Positions 26,214-35,130 of a DNA stretch of 64,000 nt are shown here, piece after piece. Below the pieces are notes generated by a model that worked only from the letters and a program-made list of their open reading frames with translations, was not told the origin of the DNA and made no database searches. Every line of letters starts with the position of its first letter. Within the stretch, counting starts at the first letter, position 1. Source of the stretch: CALBTQ01 sp036725605 (GTDB taxonomy: Bacteria; Lernaellota; Lernaellaia; Lernaellales; Lernaellaceae); contig DAIMDW010000004.1 in assembly GCA_036725605.1 (NCBI GenBank), positions 62,001-126,000 on the forward strand. The letters run 5' to 3'. Position numbers and translations under genes: made by a program.

Positions 26214-27064
26214 GCCGCCCTCCGGCGCAGGCGCAGCAGCACGGCGATCAACAGCGCGCAGCCGACGAGGAGAATCATCCCCTGCGCCGCCGCGTAACCC
26301 AGTTCGAAGCGCCCGGCGAAGGCCGTCTGGTAGGCGTAGAGCGCGGGAACTTCCGTGGCGAACAGCGGCCCGCCGCCGGTCAGGGCGAAGGGCAGCGCGA
26401 AGGAGGTGAGCGAAAACAGGAAGACCAGCAGCGCGTTGACCGCAATCACCCGCCGCTGGTGCGGCCAGACGATCGCCCGGAAGATCAACCAACGCGACGC
26501 GCCGTCAAGCTTGGCCGCATGCAGGTGGTGTTCGGGCAGCGCGCCGACGCCGGCCATCTGCAACAGCGTGGAGAAGGCCAGCCCCTGCCACAGGGTGGCG
26601 ATCCATAGCGCGAGCATCGCCAGGAAAGGATCGGTGCGCCAGGGCAGCGCCGCGCCGCCGAGCTTGCCGATCATCAGGTTGATCCAGCCGCCGTCCTCGG
26701 CCAGAAAACCGCGCCAGATCAGCGCCACGGCCAACTCGGCCAGCACCCAGGGCAGCAGGAGCAGCGTCTGGGCAATCGCCCGGGCGCGCGCGGCGCGTCG
26801 CAGGGCCAGCGCCAACAAAAGGCCGGCGCCCACGTTCAGGATCACCGCGCCGCCGGCGTACAGCAGGCCGGTCAGCAGCGCGTGACCGAAGCGCGCATCG
26901 CCCAACGCGCGCAAAAAGTTCGTCGCGCCCAGCCAGCGGCCGGATGCGCCGGGCGCGGCGTCGGTGCAGGCCAGGCCGACCGCGTACAACAACGGCAACA
27001 GCCAGACGATGGCGGTCAGCGCGAGGGCGGGCAGCAGGTAGGCGGCGGGGAATCCGCGTTTCAT
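26210..27064 (-). CDS. ABC transporter permease (MalF type)
   Basis: A 284-residue inner-membrane protein with about six helices. The EAA-type loop reads HAAKLDGASRWLIFRAIVWP. It lacks the large N-terminal extension of enterobacterial MalF, as is usual for other family 1 sugar importers. ATG 27064 overlaps the stop of the ATPase gene (ATGA). Confidence 0.88.
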   Translation of the reverse strand: MKRGFPAAYLLPALALTAIVWLLPLLYAVGLACTDAAPGASGRWLGATNFLRALGDARFGHALLTGLLYAGGAVILNVGAGLLLALALRRAARARAIAQTLLLLPWVLAELAVALIWRGFLAEDGGWINLMIGKLGGAALPWRTDPFLAMLALWIATLWQGLAFSTLLQMAGVGALPEHHLHAAKLDGASRWLIFRAIVWPHQRRVIAVNALLVFLFSLTSFALPFALTGGGPLFATEVPALYAYQTAFAGRFELGYAAAQGMILLVGCALLIAVLLRLRRRAA

Positions 27065-28104
27065 GAGCGGCGCTCGCGCGTGGCGGCGTCGAAGATCAGC
27101 AACCGCGCGGGATCGATCGTCAGGCCCACCGCGCTGTGCGGCGCGGGCAGGGCGTGGGCGTTGCCGACGCGCAAACGAAGCGGATGTTCGCCCAGGCGCA
27201 CGGCGGCGATGCGCTCGTGGCCGAAAAAGTCGACGCGCTCGAGCGTGCCGCGCAACGGGCCGTCGTCAGGCAGCGTCGCGTCTTCGGGGCGGAAACCCAG
27301 CAGAACGTCACCGTCGTCGCCGACGAGGTTTTCCACCTTGCCCCAATCGCCCGCGGCCGTGCCGCGTTCGAGGCGCGCGGGCAACAGGTTCATCGGCGGG
27401 CTGCCGAAGAAGCAGGCGACGAAGGTGTTGGCCGGTCGGCGGTAGATTTCCTCGGGCGTGCCGCACTGGACGATCGCGCCTTGGTTCATCACCGCGAGGC
27501 GGTCGCCGACGGCCATCGCTTCGGCCTGGTCGTGGGTGACGTAGATGGCGGTGACGCCGGTTTCCTCGACCAGTTCGCGGATCAGCGTGCGCATGCGGTC
27601 GCGCAACGGCAGGTCGAGGCTGGACAGCGGTTCGTCGAGCAGGAAGAGATCGGGGTGACGGATCAGCGCGCGGCCCAATGCGACGCGTTGGCGTTCGCCG
27701 CCGGACAGTTGCGCCGGTCGACGGTCGAGCAGCGCGGCGATCTCCAGCCGCTCGGCCATGCGCCGCACCGCTTTTTGCCCCCACTTGCCGCGCGCCCGCA
27801 AAGGGAAGCCCAGGTTTTCGGCCACGGTCAGGTGCGGGTAAAGCGCGCCGTCCTGAAAGACCATCGCCACGTCGCGTTGGCCCGGCGGCAACCCGCGCAG
27901 GTCGCGGCCCTTGAGGACGATTTCGCCGTCGTCGGGTTCCAGCAGGCCGGCGATGAGCTGCAGGGCGGTCGATTTGCCGCTGCCCGACGGCCCGACCAGC
28001 GCGAGCAATTCGCCGGGGCGCAGATGCAGATCGAGCGCCGCCACGGCGGTCACCTCGCCGAAACGCCTGGTTACCCGGCGCAGTTGCAGTGCAAAATCCG
28101 ACAT
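27061..28104 (-). CDS. ABC transporter ATP-binding protein (MalK/UgpC type)
   Basis: A 347-residue ATPase that powers the two permeases downstream. Walker A GPSGSGKST, Q-loop MVFQDGALYPH, signature LSGGERQRVALGRAL, Walker B LFLLDEPLSSLD and H-loop YVTHDQAEAM are all intact. The C-terminal 110 residues form the TOBE/regulatory domain (LGFRPEDATL) of importers that share an ATPase or respond to PTS control. It is the first gene of a five-gene operon with 4-11 base overlaps throughout. Confidence 0.92.
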   Translation of the reverse strand: MSDFALQLRRVTRRFGEVTAVAALDLHLRPGELLALVGPSGSGKSTALQLIAGLLEPDDGEIVLKGRDLRGLPPGQRDVAMVFQDGALYPHLTVAENLGFPLRARGKWGQKAVRRMAERLEIAALLDRRPAQLSGGERQRVALGRALIRHPDLFLLDEPLSSLDLPLRDRMRTLIRELVEETGVTAIYVTHDQAEAMAVGDRLAVMNQGAIVQCGTPEEIYRRPANTFVACFFGSPPMNLLPARLERGTAAGDWGKVENLVGDDGDVLLGFRPEDATLPDDGPLRGTLERVDFFGHERIAAVRLGEHPLRLRVGNAHALPAPHSAVGLTIDPARLLIFDAATRERRS

Positions 28105-28232
28105 TTCGCCCGATTCTATGGTACCGGCGACATAAAGACAACATCTCTTAATTCACTTGTCCTGTTCAAAACACGATTTTTTTATTACAATAATCCGTGG
28201 AATGTTCGGTGCGCCGACTTGCGGGGAGAACG

Positions 28233-29414
28233 ATGTTTCGGATGCGTCCCTCGATGTGGATCGTCTGGTTGTCGCTGTTGTTGTGCGTCGCGGCGTGCGG
28301 TTCGAATGACGACGATGACAACGACAATGATGTGTCCACGGACGACGACGATGACGACGACGATTTCACCGACGATGATCTCGACGACGATGCGCTCGAC
28401 TTGACGCCGACCGGCGAATGGTCGCCGCCCTGCCAGCCGCCGCAGGAACCGCCGGCGGGTTACGACCCCTACGAAGCGGTGTGGATGATCGCGCGCTTCG
28501 ACGACGAAACGCTGCCCTTTTACGGCCTGTATGCGTACTTGTGGATCGACCGTTATTGGCACGAGGGTTGTTCGTACACGCCCGCGTGGACGGTGCTGTA
28601 CGGACGCGACCGCGACAACCTGGCCGCCGGCGGCACGACCTCGGGGTATCGCATCGAGTACGGGCGGGGCTTGGACTTGACGGTGTATCCGACGATGCGC
28701 GTGCAGCGGCTGGAACTGACGCCGCTACGCTATCGCATCGAATTTTACACCCGGGCGTTCGGCGGCTGGATCGAAGTGGAAACCGAACACATGAACGCCT
28801 GGAATTTTGATTATTTTGCGTTTTATGACGCGCGGATCGTCGCCGGCGAATTGCTGGTCGAAGGCGAGACGATCGATCCGCGCGGGCGAATCGACTTCGA
28901 GCGCTGGACCGACATCGGCGGGGGCGATCCGACCGACGCGAGCGAGGGCATTCTGCAAGGCTATTGGCTGTATTCGCCGTTGTTCTGGGAAAGCGAAGAC
29001 GGCGAGCGGCTGACCACGCTGACCTGGCATTGGGTGGACGTGATCGAGGGCGAGCGCTTTACGCACGACGTGCGCGGCTTGCTGACGATCGGCGACGAGG
29101 TCTACCCCATCGCCGAACAGGAGGTGGATTTCGCGTTTGCGGAAAACCAAAACAGCGGCGGGTATTTGTTGCGCCATGCCTACGCCGGCGAGTTGGATTC
29201 CGGCGAGGAGTTTTCCTACGAGGTGCGCGTGGCCAGCGATTACCGCGACCGGCTGCCGCCCGCATGGGAGGCGCTGCTGGATCCGGCCGACCGCCGCCAG
29301 CATCCGTACGTCGAGGGCACGCTGACCTTTCGTGGTCAAACCTACACCGGCGGCGGCACCACCGAATGGCGCGTCACCGCGGGCAATCCGCTGGAAGAGT
29401 TGCGCCGGGAATAA
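28233..29414 (+). CDS. Lipoprotein with Asp-rich linker, function unknown
   Basis: A 393-residue lipoprotein: signal with lipobox VAAC, an Asp/Asn-rich stretch of about 40 residues (for example STDDDDDDDDFTDDD), a PPC-PP segment, then a large all-beta-looking domain rich in aromatic residues with CxxxC-poor content. I chose ATG 28233 after GGGGAG; a longer frame from 28197 adds a charged leader. Overall plan matches the lipoprotein at 22699 (lipobox, acidic spacer, globular domain), but the globular domains are not obviously alike. The domain has some resemblance to lipocalin-like hydroxyneurosporene-synthase folds; I do not assign a function. Confidence 0.7.
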   Translation: MFRMRPSMWIVWLSLLLCVAACGSNDDDDNDNDVSTDDDDDDDDFTDDDLDDDALDLTPTGEWSPPCQPPQEPPAGYDPYEAVWMIARFDDETLPFYGLYAYLWIDRYWHEGCSYTPAWTVLYGRDRDNLAAGGTTSGYRIEYGRGLDLTVYPTMRVQRLELTPLRYRIEFYTRAFGGWIEVETEHMNAWNFDYFAFYDARIVAGELLVEGETIDPRGRIDFERWTDIGGGDPTDASEGILQGYWLYSPLFWESEDGERLTTLTWHWVDVIEGERFTHDVRGLLTIGDEVYPIAEQEVDFAFAENQNSGGYLLRHAYAGELDSGEEFSYEVRVASDYRDRLPPAWEALLDPADRRQHPYVEGTLTFRGQTYTGGGTTEWRVTAGNPLEELRRE

Positions 29415-29441
29415 CCAGGGATAATCCCTGGACCTATGTTT
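29415..29441 (+). repeat. Dispersed palindromic repeat, type C copy 1
   Basis: CCAGGGATAATCCCTGG followed by ACCTATGTTT. The near-identical unit CCAGGAATAATTCCTG-CACCTACGTTT occurs at 37440-37466. Mismatches fall in pairs that keep the palindrome (GGG/CCC versus GGA/TCC), indicating a conserved hairpin. Confidence 0.7.
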
Positions 29442-29453
29442 GCTTTCATTGTC

Positions 29454-29473
29454 ATTCCCGCGCAGGCGGGAAT
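29454..29473. repeat. Short palindrome of the ATTCCCGC type
   Basis: ATTCCCGC and GCGGGAAT separated by GCAG, followed by CCAGG. This hairpin unit is widespread as a dispersed intergenic repeat in GC-rich bacterial genomes. It lies between a lipoprotein gene and the convergent amidohydrolase gene. Confidence 0.6.
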
Positions 29474-29506
29474 CCAGGATTGGAAATACCTTTCCTGACC
29501 TTCAAA

Positions 29507-29540
29507 GCACAGCTTTCGCTTGCGGCGAAAACTATGGCAC
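29507..29540 (-). repeat. Dispersed palindromic repeat, type A copy 1
   Basis: Reverse complement reads GTGCCATAGTTTTCGCCG then CAAGCGAAAGCTGTGC, matching 56077-56112 apart from the loop. The arms pair imperfectly (TTTCGC with GCGAAA). Confidence 0.7.
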
Positions 29541-29564
29541 CCGGAAAGATGATCATATTTGCAC

Positions 29565-31097
29565 TCAATCCATCACCGCGAGGCGGAAGCCGTCGGCCTG
29601 GGCGACCAGGTTGCCGCATTTAAAGACGGCGCGGACGCGGCCGACGTTCTTCACGTCGGCAAGCGGATCGTCGCTGAGCAGCACGAGGTCGGCGCGTTTG
29701 CCCACCGCGATCGAGCCGCACTTGTCGGCGACGCGGCAGTAGGCGGCGTTGTCGAGCGTGGCGGCGCGCAAGGCGCGGGCGGGGGTCATACCCAGGCGTA
29801 CGAGCAGTTCCATTTCCAGATGCAGCATGCCGGGGAAGTCGAAGGGCACGCCGCTGTCGTTGCCGATGCCCAGGGGCGCGCCGGCGGCGATGAGCCGTTG
29901 CGCGTTGGCGCGTGCGGTGAGCAGGCCGCGCGTGGCCAGTTGCGGATCGAAGGCGATCAACCGTTTGTTTTCGGGCAGCGTGTATTCGCCGTTTTCGTAG
30001 AAGCGGCGGATGTCCAGTTGTTTTTTCGCGATGGCCGGCGTGGCGTGCAGCGGAATTTCGGGCGTGAGCGCTTTTTCTTTCCACGCGAGGATGTCGAGGA
30101 TTTGCGGATCGTCGCGCAGCGGATCGCCGGGCGAGGCGAAGGCCATGGCGACGCCGACCGAGAGCGTGGGGATCTGCGGCGTCTTCGCGTCGAGTGTGCG
30201 CCGCAGTTGTTCGTCGGTGAGCGGACGATCCATGACGACGTGCTCGAGGCTGTCGACGCCGAAGGCCAGCGCGCGGTCGAGGCCGGGCGAATAAAGGTGA
30301 TGGCAGCCAACGGGCAAGCCCTGTTTGGCGGCCTCGTCGAGGATCGCGTGCAGTTGATCGTCGGACAGCTCGGCGAGCTTACCGTGGCCGTAGACGAACG
30401 AGCGGTCGTCCATGGCGATCTTCACCCAGTCGGCGCCGTAGTCGCGTACGCGTTTGACCGCGTCGCGCGCTTGCGCGGCGTTTTTCGCGCGGATGTTGGG
30501 GTAGCCCATCAGCGAGCCGACGAACCAATTCACGTCGCCGATGAAATCGGGGTAGCCGTCGGGCACGGTGATGATCGACATCGCGGCGAGGATATGCGGG
30601 CCGAGCAGTTCGCCGCGTTCGATGGCCGTGCGGTCTTTGGCGATCATCTTGGGCATCGCGCCCATGTCGCGGACGGTGGTGACGCCCCAGGTAACCGCGT
30701 CGGCGTAGTTTTGTACGATCTGGTCGCGCGCCGCGCCCATGTCGCCCAGGCCGATGTTGATGAACGAGGGCGAGCCGACGTGGCAGTGGGCGTTGATCAG
30801 GCCGGGAATCAGATACGCGCCGCGACAGTCGATCTGCCGCGCCCGCACCAGCGCGGGATCGCGATCGGGATGCACGCCGCGAATGAGACCGTCGGCGATC
30901 AGCACGCTGCGACCGGCGAGAATCTGGCCGGCGGCGACGTCGACGACCCGCACGTTGGTCAACGCGACGGCCTCGCCGGGCAGCGTGGGCAACAACGACG
31001 CGGGGCGCGTGGGCGCGCAGGTGATGCCGCAAACCGACGCGGCGCCGGCGCCGGCGAGCATGGTCAGGGCCTGACGACGGGTAAACTCGTGTTTCAT
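29565..31097 (-). CDS. Exported amidohydrolase (metal-dependent hydrolase, imidazolonepropionase-like)
   Basis: A 510-residue protein. The N-terminus (MKHEFTRRQALTMLAGAG) is a twin-arginine signal ending near a cysteine, so it is exported folded and may be lipidated. Metal-site motifs: INAHCHVG, the lysine in WVKIAMDD, GCHHLYSPG, DSLEHVVMD and the aspartate in GIGNDSGVPF. The C-terminus ends in the usual beta-sandwich (GSIAVGKRADLVLLSDDPL). Related proteins include amidohydrolases acting on dipeptides and prolidases; the substrate is unknown. I chose ATG 31097 after AAAGG, discarding a 23-residue upstream leader. Confidence 0.85.
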   Translation of the reverse strand: MKHEFTRRQALTMLAGAGAASVCGITCAPTRPASLLPTLPGEAVALTNVRVVDVAAGQILAGRSVLIADGLIRGVHPDRDPALVRARQIDCRGAYLIPGLINAHCHVGSPSFINIGLGDMGAARDQIVQNYADAVTWGVTTVRDMGAMPKMIAKDRTAIERGELLGPHILAAMSIITVPDGYPDFIGDVNWFVGSLMGYPNIRAKNAAQARDAVKRVRDYGADWVKIAMDDRSFVYGHGKLAELSDDQLHAILDEAAKQGLPVGCHHLYSPGLDRALAFGVDSLEHVVMDRPLTDEQLRRTLDAKTPQIPTLSVGVAMAFASPGDPLRDDPQILDILAWKEKALTPEIPLHATPAIAKKQLDIRRFYENGEYTLPENKRLIAFDPQLATRGLLTARANAQRLIAAGAPLGIGNDSGVPFDFPGMLHLEMELLVRLGMTPARALRAATLDNAAYCRVADKCGSIAVGKRADLVLLSDDPLADVKNVGRVRAVFKCGNLVAQADGFRLAVMD

Positions 31098-31247
31098 GAT
31101 CGGCACCTTTGCAGTGGGCGGGAACAGCGATAACGCACTGTAGCGGAAAGCGTCGGGGGAAGGCAAGGTTCGCGCGATCGCCTTGCCAAAAATCGCTAAA
31201 AGTAAAATAATCGGCCATCTTCATCGATAGGCAAAAAGGAGGCTGAC

Positions 31248-31646
31248 ATGAATCTTCGCTTGCGGACGGTCCAGTGCGGTGCGCCGCGCAAACGGGGCGA
31301 GGGCTTGCGCATCGGCGTGGTGCGCTTGCTGCCGCGCGGCGTGTACAAGAAGGATTACGCGAAGTTGGATTTCTTCGACGTGTGGCTGCCGATCCTCGCG
31401 CCCAGCCGCGAACTGATGAAGTGGGCGAAAGGTCAAGCGGAGTTCACGCCGCAGGTGTGGAAGAAATTCGAGGCGAGTTATCGGCGCGAGATGGATAAAA
31501 CCGACGCGCGGCAGGTGATTCAACTGCTGGCCGAGTTGGCGAAGACCACGCCGATCGCCATCGGCTGTTACTGTCCGGACGAAGCGCACTGCCACCGGTC
31601 GATTCTGAAAGAGCTGATCGTGGAGGCCGCCAAGGGCGCGAAGTAG
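31248..31646 (+). CDS. DUF488 family protein
   Basis: A 132-residue cytoplasmic protein of the DUF488 family, with the conserved RLLPRGVYKKDY and WLPILAPSRELMKWAKG and the C-terminal GCYCPDEAHCHRSIL cysteine/histidine patch. Function is unknown; the conserved Cys/His cluster suggests metal binding. A strong ribosome site (AAGGAGG) precedes the ATG. It diverges from the amidohydrolase gene. Confidence 0.88.
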   Translation: MNLRLRTVQCGAPRKRGEGLRIGVVRLLPRGVYKKDYAKLDFFDVWLPILAPSRELMKWAKGQAEFTPQVWKKFEASYRREMDKTDARQVIQLLAELAKTTPIAIGCYCPDEAHCHRSILKELIVEAAKGAK

Positions 31647-31673
31647 GTTTTTGTGTCCTGTTCCTGATTTCCT

Positions 31674-32069
31674 TTAGTCACAATCCAAGCTGGATACGTC
31701 CCAAATCGGCGCGGGAACCACGCCGCCGCGCCATTCGCTGAGTCGCTCGAAGGTGATTTTGCATTTGGTGTCGGGCTTGACGTCTTTTTTCACCGACATG
31801 TCGCCGACGGTGAAGGTGCATTTTTTGTCCGGCACGTTGTTGAATTTTTCCTTGTGGTAACATTCATTCTCTTCCGAGAAGGTCCGCGATTTGTGATAAC
31901 CGGAGCAATCGATTTCGACGTTCCAATCATCCATCGCATGGCAGGAATAATCGTAATGGTTATACATGTGAACCGTGATGTCGGAAGGGCCTTCTTTCAA
32001 TTCGTCGCAAGCGCATGCACCAAGAAGAAGGACTGCCGACAATAAAAGGGTTATGATACGAAAACGCAT
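31674..32069 (-). CDS. Small Cys-containing lipoprotein, function unknown
   Basis: A 131-residue protein with a lipoprotein signal (LLLGACAC), then a domain with six further cysteines (including CHAMDDW, DCSGYH, ECYHKE, DKKC), likely disulfide-bonded in the periplasm. GGGGGAG precedes the ATG. I recognise no family. It is followed 27 bases upstream in genome order by a second lipoprotein gene on the same strand, so the two may be co-transcribed. Confidence 0.7.
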   Translation of the reverse strand: MRFRIITLLLSAVLLLGACACDELKEGPSDITVHMYNHYDYSCHAMDDWNVEIDCSGYHKSRTFSEENECYHKEKFNNVPDKKCTFTVGDMSVKKDVKPDTKCKITFERLSEWRGGVVPAPIWDVSSLDCD

Positions 32070-32096
32070 GGCTCCCCCTTTGATGACTTGCGCATT

Positions 32097-32741
32097 TTAT
32101 TTGTTATTTACCGCGCCGGCCATTTCGACCGCCGTTTGCTTGAGCACATTGTCGATCAATTCGGCCAGGCCCTTGTTTGGTTTCGAATCGGCTTTGTCGT
32201 AGAGCATGTTGTAGTTATTCAAATGCATTTTTTTGGTTTGTTTGATTTCCTTGCTCCATAACTGATTGCCGGTGCGGCAGCAGACGAGCTTCATGTTCGC
32301 GGTGACTTCGTACGTGTCGGTTATTCGCGGCAAGGCTAACGCCACGGGCAGTAAAACCACCGTCAGCGCCAGGGGGATAGCGGGCGCCAGCCAGCCGTTG
32401 ATCGACACATCTTCTTTGATTTCGATCGATCCGGTGAGGATGCCGTCGCCTTGTTCGTCGACGACCGGTAAAAGTTTCTGTGCCGTGAGATGTTCGATGA
32501 AACGCTTTTTGAATTGTTCTTCACCACCGATTAGTTTTTCCTCAAATTCCGGCTTGTAGGCGAAGGACACGTTTTGAATGTTAACCTTGTACGGAGCGGC
32601 AGAGACACCCGCCGCCGACATTGGATTGAACTCGAGTATGCGCACTTGCTCGGCGCACCCGCTGATCATCAGCGGAAAAATCACAAAAGCAGCGACCAAA
32701 AACAAACGGTGGATTAAGGCACGATTAATCGTGGTACACAT
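32097..32741 (-). CDS. Lipoprotein, function unknown
   Basis: A 214-residue lipoprotein with lipobox MISGC. The mature part has an alpha/beta region with GILTGSIEIKEDVS and a short hydrophobic stretch (PLALTVVLLPVALALP) that could be a membrane-dipping hairpin, then ITDTYEVTANMKLV and a C-terminal helix. The layout resembles LPP20/curli-assembly type lipoproteins with a DUF4136-like core, but I would not name it. ATG 32741 follows GGAGGAT; the frame extends upstream without support. Confidence 0.7.
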   Translation of the reverse strand: MCTTINRALIHRLFLVAAFVIFPLMISGCAEQVRILEFNPMSAAGVSAAPYKVNIQNVSFAYKPEFEEKLIGGEEQFKKRFIEHLTAQKLLPVVDEQGDGILTGSIEIKEDVSINGWLAPAIPLALTVVLLPVALALPRITDTYEVTANMKLVCCRTGNQLWSKEIKQTKKMHLNNYNMLYDKADSKPNKGLAELIDNVLKQTAVEMAGAVNNK

Positions 32742-32819
32742 AGTCGTATCCTCCTGCAAAACATCTCTTTTTTTCTTGGAGCGTCTAAGTTGTATATCAT
32801 TATTTGAACCGGCGTTCAA

Positions 32820-32851
32820 TATAAAACGGGCGCCCCATCGGGAGCGCCCGT
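32820..32851 (-). terminator. Intrinsic terminator downstream of the acyl-CoA synthetase gene
   Basis: On the minus strand ACGGGCGC pairs with GCGCCCGT, extended by CCC/GGG with one bulge, and is followed by TTTTAT. It lies 24 bases past the stop at 32875. Confidence 0.8.
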
Positions 32852-32874
32852 CGTGTGTTCGCGTAGGCTGCGGA

Positions 32875-34671
32875 TCAGGATTCGTACATGCCTTCGATCT
32901 CTTTGGCGAAGTGTTTGTTGACGATCTTGCGGCGGACTTTCATCGTCGGGGTCATCATGTCGTTTTCCTGGGTGAACTCGACGGCGGAGAGGTGGAATTT
33001 CTTGATCGACTCGAACTTGGCCAGTTCGCCGTTGACCTTCTCGACATCCTTGGTGATGAGTTCTTTGATCTCGGTTTTTTTCACCAGGTCGGCGCGATCG
33101 TTATAGCTGATGCCCTTTTCCTTGGCCCATTTTTCCAGGGCGGGGAAGGTGGGCACGATGATCGCGGTGAGGAACTTGCGCTTGTCGCCGATGACGTTGA
33201 CCTGCTCGATGTAGGGTTGCAGCTTCATCAGGTTTTCGATGTTCTGCGGCGCAACGTTCTTGCCGCCGGCGGTGACGATCAGGTCTTTTTTGCGGTCGGT
33301 GATCTTCAGGTAGCCTTCGCCGTCGATCACGCCGATGTCGCCGGTGTGGAACCAGCCGCCCTCGAGCGCCTCGGCCGTGTCTTCCTCGCGCTTCCAGTAG
33401 CCCTTCATGACGTTGGGGCCTTTGACGAGGATTTCGCCGTCGTCGGCGATCTTGACCGTCACGCCGGGGATGACCTTGCCGACCGAGCCCATGCGCACGG
33501 CGTCGGGGGTGTTGGCGGTGATGATGGGCGTGGTTTCGGTCAGGCCGTAGCCTTCGTAGATGTGCACGCCGATGGAGAAGAAGAACTCGAACAACTCGGG
33601 GGCCAACGGCGCGCCGCCGCTGATGGCGAAGCGCATCTTGCCGCCGAGGTTGGCTTTGATCTTGCCGAAGACCAGCTTGTCGGCCAGGTCGTATTGCAGT
33701 TTCAGGGTGAAGGGCGGAGCTTTTTTGTCGAGCTCGTATTTGAGATGTTCTTTGGCCACGCCGATCGCCCAGTGGAACAGCTTCTGTTTCAGCGGCGGAT
33801 AGCCCTTCACGTTGTCCATGATACGCCCGTGCACCTTTTCGTAGATGCGCGGCACGCTGATCATGATCGTGGGTTTGATTTCCTGCAGGTTGTTGCCCAG
33901 TGCGTCGACCGACTCGGCGTAGGTGACCGTTGCGCCCAGGTACAGCGGGCCGAAGTGGCCGGCGGTGCGCTCGAGGCTGTGCGAGAGCGGCAGGAAGCTG
34001 AGGAAATCCTCGTGAGGCGTGATCGGCACCACGGAGAGCACCGAGGCGCAGTTGGACAGGAAATTGCCGTGGGTCAGCATGACGCCCTTGGGATTGCCGG
34101 TGGTGCCCGAGGTGTAAATCAGCGTGGCGACGTCGTCGTGCGTGCTGGCCTCGATCATGCCCTGCAGCACTTCTTTCTTTTCGTAGCGCCGGCCCATTTC
34201 CTTGATCTCTTCGAACGTCTTGACGCGCGGATCCTTGTCGGTGATGCCCTCGATGGGATCGAAGATCACGATGCTTTTCACACGCGTGATGTCGATGCTC
34301 TTGTTCGTGAGCTTGGTGAGCTGGTTGTTGTTGGAGAGCATCACGAAGTCGGATTCGGAATTGTTGATGATGTACTCGCACTGCGCCGGCGTGTTGGTCG
34401 CGTAGATGGTGACCAAAATGGCGCCGAGGCACTGGGCGGCCAGATCGGTGAAAGCCCATTCCGGCCGGTTTTCCGAGAGCAACGAGATGCGATCGCCGCG
34501 TTTGACGCCCAACGCGAGCAGGCCCAGAGCGATTTCATCAACGATGTTATTGACCTGGTTGTAGGTCAACGGGATCCACTGACCGTCGCGTTTGAAGCGC
34601 ATGTAGGTTTTTTCGCCGAAACGCTGAACACGGTCTTTCCACATTAACGCTAGATTCTTCTCTATCTGCAT
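32875..34671 (-). CDS. Long-chain acyl-CoA synthetase (AMP-forming)
   Basis: A 598-residue ANL-superfamily enzyme that activates fatty acids to acyl-CoA through acyl-AMP. Core motifs are present: YTSGTTGNPKGV (phosphate loop), SGGAPLAPEL, EGYGLTETTP, GEILVKGPNVMKGYW, and DRKKDLIVTAGGKNVAPQNIE (hinge and swivel domain). The large N-terminal part and C-terminal VRRKIVNKHF are typical of bacterial LC-FACS related to eukaryotic FAA proteins. The start is ATG 34671 after GGGAG. No signal or membrane segment. It diverges from a patatin-type lipase, which would supply free fatty acids. Confidence 0.92.
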   Translation of the reverse strand: MQIEKNLALMWKDRVQRFGEKTYMRFKRDGQWIPLTYNQVNNIVDEIALGLLALGVKRGDRISLLSENRPEWAFTDLAAQCLGAILVTIYATNTPAQCEYIINNSESDFVMLSNNNQLTKLTNKSIDITRVKSIVIFDPIEGITDKDPRVKTFEEIKEMGRRYEKKEVLQGMIEASTHDDVATLIYTSGTTGNPKGVMLTHGNFLSNCASVLSVVPITPHEDFLSFLPLSHSLERTAGHFGPLYLGATVTYAESVDALGNNLQEIKPTIMISVPRIYEKVHGRIMDNVKGYPPLKQKLFHWAIGVAKEHLKYELDKKAPPFTLKLQYDLADKLVFGKIKANLGGKMRFAISGGAPLAPELFEFFFSIGVHIYEGYGLTETTPIITANTPDAVRMGSVGKVIPGVTVKIADDGEILVKGPNVMKGYWKREEDTAEALEGGWFHTGDIGVIDGEGYLKITDRKKDLIVTAGGKNVAPQNIENLMKLQPYIEQVNVIGDKRKFLTAIIVPTFPALEKWAKEKGISYNDRADLVKKTEIKELITKDVEKVNGELAKFESIKKFHLSAVEFTQENDMMTPTMKVRRKIVNKHFAKEIEGMYES

Positions 34672-35130
34672 AGTCAAGCTCCCAAAAAAGGTTGCGGATT
34701 TACTCAGAGGTTGGGTCTTTTTGCATAACAAAACCGGCGGATTCCGTCAATCGAATAATGCTTATATCAAGCGGATTTCTGCGCATATCTTCCAATATTT
34801 ATCGCGACAAGGGCCGTTGGCGGGAACGGGATGTCGGACCCGTAGGTCGGGAAAAGGGCGGGGAAAAACGGTGCGGGGGCGAGGGGAAACGAACCGTTTT
34901 CGCGTCGCGGGAGGCGGTGGGGGGCTGCCGGACCATGACGCAGCGAGTTACGAATTTGCTTGACACGATTAGTGCCGGATCATTAGAGTAACCGCAACAT
35001 GTTGAAGATGTCCGCCGTAAAGGACCTTTTTCTCAATTGCTCTCTCCCGTTTTTTCTCAGTTTTTTCCTCACTTCAACCGACAAGATAAGCGGAAGCGCA
35101 GCGGCGGACCATGATGAATGAGGACCGAAA
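34672..35130. other. Divergent intergenic region between acyl-CoA synthetase and patatin genes
   Basis: About 460 bases with no supportable gene. It contains a good promoter match at 34960-34989 directed to the patatin gene. The overlapping short frames here lack ribosome sites and family likeness. Confidence 0.55.
34960..34989 (+). promoter_or_regulatory. Probable sigma-70 promoter for the patatin-like gene
   Basis: TTGACA at 34960-34965 (perfect) and TAGAGT at 34984-34989 (four of six) with an 18-base spacer. It leaves an untranslated leader of about 130 bases before ATG 35131. Confidence 0.5.

Noticed and set aside
28964..29623. Plus-strand frame overlapping the 3' end of the lipoprotein gene
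   Set aside because: Out of frame with the lipoprotein and runs through dispersed repeats; Arg-rich without motifs.
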